Shown: in pieces, positions 1 to 7,461 of the stretch | How the letters are laid out: every line of letters starts with the position of its first letter | Position numbering within the stretch: the stretch's first letter is position 1 | DNA from: Nocardiopsis chromatogenes YIM 90109 | GTDB lineage: Bacteria; Actinomycetota; Actinomycetes; Streptosporangiales; Streptosporangiaceae | Direction: 5' to 3' | Length of the DNA stretch: 50,681 nucleotides | Assembly (NCBI RefSeq): GCF_000341185.1 | Contig: NZ_ANBH01000137.1 | Span: 17,984-68,664 of the forward strand | Notes under the pieces: model-generated | The model's database searches: none | Told to the model about the DNA's origin: nothing | Seen by the model: only the letters and a program-made list of their open reading frames with translations | Position numbers and translations under genes: made by a program

Positions 1-188
1 TCGGCTCCTGGCGGGCGCAGGCCGTGGACCGTTCGTCTCCTGCCGTGCCCGTCGCCGGTACCGGGGCCAGGGGCCTGCCGCCGCGTTCCCGGCGCCCTTC
101 CCTCCGCCCGGGCCGGTGCGCTCCGATTGCACTCCGGTGCGGGACCGCCCTCCTCCGGCCGGCCCCGCCCCCTGGCGCGCGCGCCGCC

Positions 189-1370
189 TCACTCGCACGG
201 CGGCGCGTCCAGGGCCAGGCGGTAGCCGCGCTTGACCACTGTCTGGATCATCCTCGGGTCGCCCAGCGCCGCCCGCAGGCGGGCCACGGCCGTCTCCACC
301 GCGTGGGCGTCGGCCTCCGGGCCCAGCGCCGCCAGCAGCTCCGAGCGGTGGCGCACCCGGCCCGGCCGGTCGGCCAGCTCGCGCAGCAGCCGCATCGGCG
401 CCGGGGTGAGGGGCCGCAGGACCCCGTCGACCTCGGCGGCGCGGCCGCGCACCCGCAGCACGCGCCCGGCCACCGGGAGCTCCGGGCAGGTGCGCGGCAG
501 CTCCTCGGCCAGGCGCCGCACCAGGGCGCCGATGCGCCCGCGCGCGGGCCAGTGCACCGGCACGTCCTCGGCGGCCAGCGGCGCCGCGGTCACCGTCCCC
601 ACGCACATGGCCATCGGCCGCCCCGCGCGCAGCGCCCGCAGCAGCGCCCGGTCGGCGCCGGTGGCGCGCGCCCGCTGCAGCAGCCCGGCGGCCGCCGGGG
701 CGCTGGTGAAGGTCAGCGCGTCCAGGCCGCCGCCGGCGGCGGCCTCGATGAGCCGGTCCAGCGCCGCGGGGTCCTCGGGCCCGGTCCACCGGTACACCGG
801 CACCTGCACCACCTCGGCCCCGGCCATGCGCAGCGCCGCGCAGAAGTCGGGCAGCGGCTCGCCGTGCAGCTGCACCGCCACGCGCAGACCGGCCACGCCG
901 CGCTCCAGCAGGTGGTCCAGGACCTCGGCCGAGGACTCCGAGGGCGGCGACCACTCCTCGGTGAGCCCGGCCGCGCGGATGGCGCCCTTGGCCTTGGGGC
1001 CGCGGGCCAGCAGCCGCGACGAGCGCAGGGCCGCGGTCAGCGGCTCGGCCAGCCCCCAGGTCTCGCAGGCCTCCAGCCAGCCGCGGAACCCGATGCCGGT
1101 GGTGGCCACCACCGCGTCGGCGGGCTGCTCGATCAGGGCGCGCGACACGTCGGCCAGGCGCTCGTCGTCGCTGAGCGGCACGATGCGCAGCGCCGGGGCG
1201 CACACCACTTCGGCGCCCTTGCGGGCCAGCATGGCCGCGAGCTCTTCGGCGCGGCGGTTGGCGGTCACCCCCACGGTGAAGCCCTCCAGCGGGGCGGGGG
1301 CCGGGCCCTGGTGCGGGTCGTGCGGCGGGGCGTGGGGGTCCTGCTCGGCGGCCGCCGCGGGCGGCGTCAC
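189..1370 (-). CDS. nnaR: NnaR-type nitrate assimilation regulator (HemD-like domain + winged helix)
   Basis: A 393-residue protein. Residues about 25-265 look like uroporphyrinogen-III synthase (HemD fold). Residues about 300-390 form an OmpR/PhoB-type winged helix, ending in a typical VVKRGYRLA wing. This domain pair is the layout of NnaR, known in Streptomyces and mycobacteria as a co-regulator with GlnR of nitrate and nitrite assimilation genes. The GTG start at 1370 overlaps the nirD stop (GTGA), so it is the last gene of nirB-nirD-nnaR and translationally coupled. A simple HemD enzyme would lack the C-terminal DNA-binding domain. Whether the HemD part still binds a tetrapyrrole or siroheme cannot be read from sequence. 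The assignment rests on architecture plus context. Confidence 0.85.
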   Translation of the reverse strand: MTPPAAAAEQDPHAPPHDPHQGPAPAPLEGFTVGVTANRRAEELAAMLARKGAEVVCAPALRIVPLSDDERLADVSRALIEQPADAVVATTGIGFRGWLEACETWGLAEPLTAALRSSRLLARGPKAKGAIRAAGLTEEWSPPSESSAEVLDHLLERGVAGLRVAVQLHGEPLPDFCAALRMAGAEVVQVPVYRWTGPEDPAALDRLIEAAAGGGLDALTFTSAPAAAGLLQRARATGADRALLRALRAGRPMAMCVGTVTAAPLAAEDVPVHWPARGRIGALVRRLAEELPRTCPELPVAGRVLRVRGRAAEVDGVLRPLTPAPMRLLRELADRPGRVRHRSELLAALGPEADAHAVETAVARLRAALGDPRMIQTVVKRGYRLALDAPPCE

Positions 1371-1765
1371 AGGCGGCCTCCGCCCGTGCCGTCCGCGGTG
1401 CCGTCCGCGGTGCCGACCTCCACCTGTCCGTCGCGCTCGCGCACCGGGTAGGTGGCCAGCCCCGGCCCTTCCCCGTCCAGGGGAAGCCCGGTGCGCAGGC
1501 TGAACACGTGCTTGAGCAGCGGTGAGGCGACGGTGGGCTCCCCGGCGCGGTCGCCGGTGATGCCGCGGGCGATGACGGCGGCCCCGGTGAAGGGGTCGAT
1601 GTTGGAGACCGCGTACAGCTCCCCGGCCGCCGTGCGGAACACGGCGGCCTGCTCGCCTCCGGGCAGCAGCGCGGCCGTGCCGCGCTCGGCGGCCAGCAGC
1701 GCGCTGGGGCACACGGCGGTCCAGGCGTCGGCGGCGGCCGGGGTCTGGGTGGTCAGTACGGACAT
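1367..1765 (-). CDS. nirD: Nitrite reductase small subunit NirD
   Basis: A 132-residue Rieske-fold protein without the usual Cys/His iron-sulfur ligands, as expected for NirD, with the typical stretch NIDPFTGAAVIARGI. It pairs with NirB in the cytoplasmic NAD(P)H-dependent assimilatory nitrite reductase, which turns nitrite into ammonium. The ATG at 1765 lies two bases after the nirB stop, and the stop overlaps the nnaR GTG, so the three genes form one unit. The C-terminus carries a short repetitive GTADGTADGTG tail. The length is a little above the usual 105-120 residues because of this tail. Confidence 0.92.
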   Translation of the reverse strand: MSVLTTQTPAAADAWTAVCPSALLAAERGTAALLPGGEQAAVFRTAAGELYAVSNIDPFTGAAVIARGITGDRAGEPTVASPLLKHVFSLRTGLPLDGEGPGLATYPVRERDGQVEVGTADGTADGTGGGRL

Positions 1766-1767
1766 GG

Positions 1768-4290
1768 TCAGGCCTCCACAGCGGTCGCGGCGGGAGCGGC
1801 GTTCGCGGGGCGGGGCATCCCCAGCGGCACGGGCGCCGAGGGCACCGGCTGGTCGCGCACGGTGTCGAAGGAGATGGTCGGGTCGGGGGTGTCGGGGGCG
1901 TTGGCGAAGGACACGAACCGGGCGAGCTTGTCGGGGTCCTCCAGCACCCCGCGCCACTCGTCGGCGTAGCCGTCGATGTGGGCGGCCATGTCGGCCTCCA
2001 GGTCGGCGGCGATGCCCAGGGCGTCGTCGACGACCACCTCGCGCAGCCGCTCCAGCCCGCCGTCCAGGGACTCGATCCAGGCGGCGGTGCGCTGCAGCCG
2101 GTCGGCGGTGCGGATGTAGTACATGAGGAACCGGTCCAGGTAGCGCACCAGGGTGGCCGAGTCCAGGTCGGAGGCCAGGAGTTCGGCGTGGCGCGGGGTG
2201 AAGCCGCCGTTGCCGCCCACGTAGAGGTTCCAGCCCTTGTCGGTGGCGATGACCCCGAAGTCCTTGCCGCGGGCCTCGGCGCATTCGCGGGCGCACCCCG
2301 AGACCGCCCCCTTGAGCTTGTGCGGGGAGCGCAGGCCCCGGTAGCGCAGCTCCAGGTCGATGGCCATGGTGACCGAGTCCTGCACCCCGTAGCGGCACCA
2401 GGTCGAGCCCACGCAGGACTTGACGGTGCGCAGCGCCTTGCCGTAGGCGTGGCCGGATTCGAACCCGGCGTCGACCAGGCGGGCCCACACGGCCGGGAGC
2501 TGTTCGACGCGCGCCCCCAGCAGGTCGATGCGCTGGGCGCCGGTGATCTTGGTGTAGAGGCCGAACTCGCGGGCGACCTCGCCGATGACGATGAGCCGTT
2601 CGGGGGTGATCTCCCCGCCGGGGATGCGCGGCACCACCGAGTAGGTGCCGTTGCGCTGCATGTTGGCCAGGAAGTGGTCGTTGGTGTCCTGCAGCCCGGC
2701 CTGCTCCCCGGCCAGGATGTGCCCGTTGCCCAGGGAGGCGAGGATGGAGGCGACGGCGGGCTTGCACACGTCGCAGCCGCGGCCGGTGCCGTGGCGGGCG
2801 ATGAGCTCGGAGAAGGTGGTGGTGCCGGTGGCGCGCACGATCTCCATCAGGTCGGCGCGCGAGTGGGCGAAGTGCTCGCACAGGGCCTTGGACTGCTCGA
2901 CGCCGGCGTCGGCCAGCAGGGTCTTGAGCATGGGCACGCAGCTGCCGCAGCTGGTCCCGGCGCAGGTGGCCTTCTTCAGGCCGGGCACGTCGCAGGCGCC
3001 CTCGCCGATGGCGGCGCCGATGTCGCCCTTGGTGACGGCGTTGCACGAGCAGATCTGGGCGTCCTCGGGCAGCGCCGCGGCCCCGGCCCCGGCGCCGGAG
3101 GACGCCGGGGAGATCAGCTCCAGGGGGTCGCCGGGCAGCTCGCGCCCGACCAGGGCGCGCAGGGTGCCGTAGGCCGAGGCGTCGCCGACCAGGACCCCGC
3201 CCAGCAGGCGGGTGGCGTCGTCGGAGACGACGAGCTTGGCGTAGCGGCGGGAGGCGGCGTCGTTGACGACCACGTCCAGGGCGCCGGGTTCGGAGCGGCC
3301 GTGGGCGTCGCCGAAGCTGGCCACGTCCACGCCCATGAGCTTGAGCTTGGTGGAGGTGTCGGCGCCGGTGAAGGAGGCGGTGCCGCCCAGCAGCCGGTCG
3401 GCGGCGGTGTCGGCCATGGCGTTGGCGGGGGCGACCAGGCCGTAGACGGTGCCGTCGTGGCTGGCGCACTCGCCCACGGCGTAGATGTGCGGGTCGCTGG
3501 TGCGGCAGGCGTCGTCGACGGCGGCGCCGCCGCGCGGGCCCAGCTCCAGCCCGGCCCGGCGGGCCAGGTCGTCGCGGGGGCGGATGCCCGCGGAGAAGAC
3601 GACGACGTCGGCGGGCAGCACCTTGTCGCCCAGGTCCAGGCCGGATGCGCGGCCGTCGGGGCCGGCGGTCACGGCGGAGGTGGCGGTGCCGGTGTGGGCG
3701 GTGACACCCAGGTCGGCGACCATGCGGGCGAGCAGCGCCCCGGCGCCCTGGTCGACCTGGGCGGGCATCAGGTGCCCGGCGAGTTCGACGACGTGGGTGT
3801 CCAGTCCGAGCAGGCGCAGGGCGTTGGCGGCCTCCAGGCCGAGCAGGCCGCCGCCGATGACGGCGCCGGTGGCGGCGCCCCGGGCCGAGGCGGTGATGGC
3901 CTCCAGGTCCTCGATGGTGCGGTAGGGGTGGCAGCCGGGCAGGTCGGCGCCGGGCACCGGGGGGATGAAGGGGGTGGAGCCGGTGGCCAGGACCAGGGCG
4001 TCGTAGCCCAGGGTGGTCCCGGCGTCGGTGGTGACGGTGCGCCGCTCGCGGTCGATGGCCCTGACGCGCTCGGCCAGGCGCTGGTCGGCGCGGTCGGACA
4101 GGTCGCCCAGCAGCAGGTCGTCCTCGCTCGCGCCGTCGAAGTAGCTGGAGAGGGCGACCCGGTCGTAGGCGGGGCGGGGCTCCTCGCCGATGACGGTGAC
4201 CTGCCAGGCTCGGCCGGTGTCGGCGCGGGTGAGGGTGTCGACCAGGCGGTGGCCGGCCATGCCGTTGCCGATGACGATGAGTCGTGCCAT
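1768..4290 (-). CDS. nirB: Assimilatory nitrite reductase large subunit NirB
   Basis: An 840-residue protein with the full NirB domain order. An FAD-binding Rossmann motif lies at residues 4-15 (VIGNGMAGHRLV), and an NAD(P)-binding motif at about 143-155 (AVIGGGLLGLEAA). A BFD-type [2Fe-2S] domain follows (CSCNAV near 413 and CAGTSCGSC near 443-451). The ferredoxin-like half domains end in the siroheme/[4Fe-4S] ligand pattern C-x5-C near 624-630 and C-x3-C near 664-668. It catalyses six-electron reduction of nitrite to ammonium in the cytoplasm with NirD. The ATG at 4290 is the first start in frame with the FAD motif. A GlnR-like box array sits 71-108 bp upstream. It leads the nirB-nirD-nnaR unit. 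Confidence 0.95.
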   Translation of the reverse strand: MARLIVIGNGMAGHRLVDTLTRADTGRAWQVTVIGEEPRPAYDRVALSSYFDGASEDDLLLGDLSDRADQRLAERVRAIDRERRTVTTDAGTTLGYDALVLATGSTPFIPPVPGADLPGCHPYRTIEDLEAITASARGAATGAVIGGGLLGLEAANALRLLGLDTHVVELAGHLMPAQVDQGAGALLARMVADLGVTAHTGTATSAVTAGPDGRASGLDLGDKVLPADVVVFSAGIRPRDDLARRAGLELGPRGGAAVDDACRTSDPHIYAVGECASHDGTVYGLVAPANAMADTAADRLLGGTASFTGADTSTKLKLMGVDVASFGDAHGRSEPGALDVVVNDAASRRYAKLVVSDDATRLLGGVLVGDASAYGTLRALVGRELPGDPLELISPASSGAGAGAAALPEDAQICSCNAVTKGDIGAAIGEGACDVPGLKKATCAGTSCGSCVPMLKTLLADAGVEQSKALCEHFAHSRADLMEIVRATGTTTFSELIARHGTGRGCDVCKPAVASILASLGNGHILAGEQAGLQDTNDHFLANMQRNGTYSVVPRIPGGEITPERLIVIGEVAREFGLYTKITGAQRIDLLGARVEQLPAVWARLVDAGFESGHAYGKALRTVKSCVGSTWCRYGVQDSVTMAIDLELRYRGLRSPHKLKGAVSGCARECAEARGKDFGVIATDKGWNLYVGGNGGFTPRHAELLASDLDSATLVRYLDRFLMYYIRTADRLQRTAAWIESLDGGLERLREVVVDDALGIAADLEADMAAHIDGYADEWRGVLEDPDKLARFVSFANAPDTPDPTISFDTVRDQPVPSAPVPLGMPRPANAAPAATAVEA

Positions 4291-4360
4291 GGCTCGTGGG
4301 TCCCCTTCCTGTCGGTGGCGGACCGGGTGGGTGGTTCGCCCTCCAGGTAACCCAGGCCGC

Positions 4361-4398
4361 GTTTCTGGGCGGTCAGCCGTTTGTGACCGGGGTGTTTC
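4361..4398 (-). promoter_or_regulatory. GlnR-like box array upstream of nirB
   Basis: Read toward nirB, the strand shows GAAAC-N6-GTCAC-N6-CTGAC-N6-GAAAC. These are four five-base half-sites spaced exactly 11 bp apart, each ending in AC. The last pair, CTGAC-N6-GAAAC, has one mismatch to the actinobacterial GlnR consensus gTnAC-N6-GaAAC. It sits 71-108 bp before the nirB ATG, where an activator site would be expected. Nitrite reductase genes are known GlnR targets in actinomycetes. glnR itself is not in the window. Confidence 0.7.
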
Positions 4399-4562
4399 GT
4401 TGTCCTGTCACCGCAGGCCGGGGGCGGGTGAACGGGGGCCGGGTGTGGGCGACATGACATGGACCGTCGGCCGGCCCTGGCTGTGGCCCGGCCGATGGCT
4501 TTCGCGCGCCGTTCCGGTCTGTACTGCGGACTCCGAACACCGACTCACGGAAGGCTGACGCC

Positions 4563-5126
4563 GTGCGGAAACTGACCTTCGGCATGAACCTGAGCCTGGA
4601 CGGCTACATCGCCGCGCCCGGCGGCGACCTCGGCTGGGGCGTGCCGAGCGACGAGCTGTTCCAGTGGTGGTCCGACCGGGTGGAGGCCACGGGCCTGGCG
4701 CTGTACGGGCGCAGGCTGTGGGAGGCGATGAGCTCCCACTGGCCGACCGCCGACGAGCATCCGGGCGCCGCACCGGAGGCGGCCGAGTTCGCCCGCCGCT
4801 GGCGGGACATGCCGAAGGTGGTGTTCTCCTCGACGATCGGCACGGTCGACGGGAACACCCGTCTGGTCACCGGCGACGCGGTCACCGAGATCACCCGGCT
4901 CAAGGCCGGGGACGGCGGCCCCATGGACATCGGTGGTGCCACGCTCGCCGGTGCGGCCATGCGGGCCGGGCTGATCGACGAGTACGTGCTCGTCACCCAT
5001 CCGGTCCTGGTGGGCGGCGGCACGCCGTTCTTCACCGCCCTGGACGACCGGGTGAACCTGAACCTGCTGGAGACCCGGACGTTTCCCGGCGGCGTGGTGC
5101 TGACCCGGTACGAGACCAGGCGCTGA
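4563..5126 (+). CDS. Dihydrofolate reductase / RibD C-terminal family reductase
   Basis: A 187-residue protein of the RibD_C/DHFR-like fold. It opens with the typical first strand and loop (RKLTFGMNLSLDGYIAAP) and has the LYGRRLWEAM segment and a C-terminal VGGGTPFFTAL loop, which in this family forms part of the NADPH site. These small stand-alone proteins are usually annotated as deaminase/reductases. The substrate is not known, and a true folate or riboflavin role cannot be claimed. A GTG start at 4563 follows the purine-rich GGAAGG about 8 bases upstream. It diverges from nirB across a 272-bp gap that carries the GlnR-like sites, so a shared regulatory region is possible. Confidence 0.8.
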   Translation: MRKLTFGMNLSLDGYIAAPGGDLGWGVPSDELFQWWSDRVEATGLALYGRRLWEAMSSHWPTADEHPGAAPEAAEFARRWRDMPKVVFSSTIGTVDGNTRLVTGDAVTEITRLKAGDGGPMDIGGATLAGAAMRAGLIDEYVLVTHPVLVGGGTPFFTALDDRVNLNLLETRTFPGGVVLTRYETRR

Positions 5127-5282
5127 GTGCCCGGCGGCGGGTCGGCGCGGGACGGCCCCGCGGCGCCGTGTTCCGGGGCGGCCGTGGTATCGGCCGGCCC
5201 TGATCGCGGACACTTCGGGGATTCCGCTGCGGGGTCGAACACGGGTTCGCCAAACTGGCCGCCATGGACTCGAGGAGGCAAG

Positions 5283-5891
5283 ATGAGTGTCATGAGCATT
5301 GGCGAGTGGACGCCGCCGGACCGGCCGCTGACCGTGGACGACCTGCCGGACATGCCCGACGACGGCAGGCGCTTCGAGCTGGTCGACGGGCGGCTTGACG
5401 TGTCGCCCGCGCCTGTCGGCGACCACTCGACGGTCGAGCACCGCCTGAGTTGGTGGCTTCAAACGAACGCCCCGGATGATGTGCGGGTATTCGGCACAGT
5501 GGGAATCAACTTCAATGCTGAGCGGACGCACCATCGGATCCCCGATGCGGCGGTCTTCCGCTGGAAGGATTACGAGCGCCCCTACCAGACACGCCCTCCG
5601 CTTCTGGCGGTGGAAGTCCTCTCCCCTGAGAGCGCTCTGCGCGATTTCAATACGAAGTGGGCCGAATACGCCAAATTCGGCATCGAGGCGTACTGGGTGA
5701 TCAGCCCGACCCGGGACCGGCCCGGAATCGTCGAATATCGGCTTGATGGGGAGAACTACGCTGAGAAGGAGATGGTCTACGGCACTGACGTGTTCACCAC
5801 CGACTTCCCCTTCCCTGTCTCGTTCGTCCCCCACTGGCTGATCGCGGACGACCCCGCATGGCGCAAGCACATCGGCGGCCCCGCCGGGTGA
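5283..5891 (+). CDS. Uma2-family putative restriction endonuclease (PD-(D/E)XK fold)
   Basis: A 202-residue protein typical of the Uma2 family (DUF820). It has an N-terminal FELVDGRLDVSPAP strand, then PDAAVF, LAVEVLSPES and TKWAEYAKFGIEAYWVI. The Asp, Glu and Lys of these blocks are the expected PD-(D/E)XK metal and catalytic positions. The start is ATG 5283, right after GAGGAGGCAAG, a good ribosome binding site. The family is very abundant in actinomycetes and cyanobacteria, and its cellular role is not established. The gene uses more A/T-ending codons than its neighbours and sits between two nitrate assimilation units, which suggests a later insertion. Confidence 0.85.
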   Translation: MSVMSIGEWTPPDRPLTVDDLPDMPDDGRRFELVDGRLDVSPAPVGDHSTVEHRLSWWLQTNAPDDVRVFGTVGINFNAERTHHRIPDAAVFRWKDYERPYQTRPPLLAVEVLSPESALRDFNTKWAEYAKFGIEAYWVISPTRDRPGIVEYRLDGENYAEKEMVYGTDVFTTDFPFPVSFVPHWLIADDPAWRKHIGGPAG

Positions 5892-5928
5892 CGCCGTGGG
5901 GCCTGGTACCGGACGTCCCGGGGCGCGG

Positions 5929-7398
5929 CTATCCCACCTTGGCCGCGCCCTTGGTGCTGTCCATCGCCTTGAGGATGGCGTCCACGTCCCGGGTGCAGCC
6001 CCCGCAGCCGGTGGTGGCCCGTGTGGCCTGGGCGACCGCCGGGCGGGTGCGTGCCCCGTCCAGCCACGCCTGCTCGATGTCGGTGCGGGTCACGGCGTTG
6101 CACCGGCACACGTGCGCCTCGCCGCGCCCGCTCTCGGCCCCGCCGCCGTCCTCCCCCGCCGCCGCGGGCAGGCCCTGCAGCAGCGCCAGCCGGTCCTCGG
6201 GCACCGCCGCCGCCCGGTCGAACAGGCGCGACACCTCCGGCGCGGCCTCGGGAAAGCCCAGCAGCACCGCCCCGGTCACCCGTCCCTCGGCCACGTCGAG
6301 GCGGGCGTAGCGCCGCTTGGCCGGGTCGCTGACCACCACCGACTCGGTGCCGTGTGCGGCCTTGTCCTCGTCGGTGGCGCCCATGGCGGTCAGGTCGATG
6401 CCGGTGGCCTTGAGCCGGGTGACCGGGCGCGCCCCGGTGTAGCGGGCCGCCGGATCGGTGCCGGTGAGCAGGTCGGCCAGCACCCGCGCCTGCTCGTAGC
6501 CGGGCTGCACCAGCCCCGCGCCGCCGCCGGGGTGGGCGGCGCAGTCGCCGATGGCGTGCACGCGCGGGTCGCTGGTGGACAGCCGGTCGTCGACCTGCAC
6601 CCCGTGGGCGGTGGCCAGCCCGGCCTTCTCGGCCAGGTCCGCGGCCGGGCGCACCCCGGCGGTGACCACGACGGCGTCGCCGGGCAGCACAGTGCCGTCG
6701 TCGAGCACCAGCCCGGTGCCCGGGGCCCACCGGTCGGCCACCCGCCAGGCGTGCACCCGCACCCCCAGGTCCTCGTAGGCGGCGGCGAGCACGCCCGCGC
6801 AGGCCCGGTCGATCTGGCGGCGCATGATCCAGGGGGCGGCCTCGACCACGGTGACCCGCACCCCCGAGGCGGCCAGGGCCCGGGCGGTCTCCAGGCCCAG
6901 CACGCCCCCGCCCAGGACGACGGCCGGGGCGCCGGGGCGCACCAGGTTCTCCAGGCGGCGGTGGTCGGCCAGGTCGCGCAGGGCGGTGACGCCCTCGGCG
7001 GGGGTGCCGTCGGGGGCGGTCAGGCCGGGCAGCGGAGGCAGGGCGGCGCGGGCGCCGGTGGCCAGCACCAGGTCGTCGTAGTCCAGGCGCTCGCCGGTGT
7101 CCAGGTGCACGGTGCGCGAGGCCGGGTCCAGGCCGGTGGCGGCGGTGCCGCGCAGCCGGGTGATGCCGGGGCCCTCGGGCTCGGGCAGGGCGATGTCGCC
7201 GGGGGTGTAGGCGCCTTCGAGCAGGCCCGGCAGCAGGACGCGGTTGTAGGCCGGTCCGGGTTCGGCCCCCACGACGGTCAGGTGGACGCGGTGCCCGTCG
7301 GGGTCGCGGCGGGCGACCTCCTCGGCGAAGCGCGCCCCGGTCATGCCGTTTCCGACCACGACGATGCGGCGGGCGGGGCGGGTGCTGCGGCGGGTCAC
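5929..7398 (-). CDS. FAD/NAD(P)H oxidoreductase with C-terminal BFD [2Fe-2S] domain, likely nitrate reductase electron-transfer subunit
   Basis: A 489-residue protein. The FAD motif VVVGNGMTGARFAEE is near residue 13, and the NAD(P) motif VVLGGGVLGLETA is in the middle. The C-terminal BFD domain has CRCNAV and TGCGGC cysteines. It resembles the first half of NirB without the siroheme part. This is the layout of the electron-transfer partner of assimilatory nitrate reductase (the NasC of Klebsiella or NasB of Bacillus). It lies 63 bp downstream of nasA in the same direction, so it most likely passes electrons from NAD(P)H to NasA. Naming differs between genera, so no symbol is given. Start ATG 7398. 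Confidence 0.85.
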   Translation of the reverse strand: MTRRSTRPARRIVVVGNGMTGARFAEEVARRDPDGHRVHLTVVGAEPGPAYNRVLLPGLLEGAYTPGDIALPEPEGPGITRLRGTAATGLDPASRTVHLDTGERLDYDDLVLATGARAALPPLPGLTAPDGTPAEGVTALRDLADHRRLENLVRPGAPAVVLGGGVLGLETARALAASGVRVTVVEAAPWIMRRQIDRACAGVLAAAYEDLGVRVHAWRVADRWAPGTGLVLDDGTVLPGDAVVVTAGVRPAADLAEKAGLATAHGVQVDDRLSTSDPRVHAIGDCAAHPGGGAGLVQPGYEQARVLADLLTGTDPAARYTGARPVTRLKATGIDLTAMGATDEDKAAHGTESVVVSDPAKRRYARLDVAEGRVTGAVLLGFPEAAPEVSRLFDRAAAVPEDRLALLQGLPAAAGEDGGGAESGRGEAHVCRCNAVTRTDIEQAWLDGARTRPAVAQATRATTGCGGCTRDVDAILKAMDSTKGAAKVG

Positions 7399-7461
7399 GG
7401 GTGGAACCTCCAGGTGCGGGGGCTTCGGGCGGGGTCGGGGGGCTCGGGGTGCTGTGCGGGG

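Noticed and set aside
189-1370. Plain uroporphyrinogen-III synthase (hemD)
   Set aside because: A C-terminal winged helix and position behind nirBD fit NnaR better; hemD would be expected with hemC and hemB.
24-1503. Long plus-strand open frames opposite nnaR
   Set aside because: They are antisense to a gene with clear domains, have Arg/Ala/Pro-rich low-complexity products and no ribosome sites; typical of high-GC DNA.
1978-4350. A 790-codon open frame opposite nirB
   Set aside because: The product is Gly/Ala/Val/His-rich and without motifs, and nirB on the other strand has all cofactor ligands.
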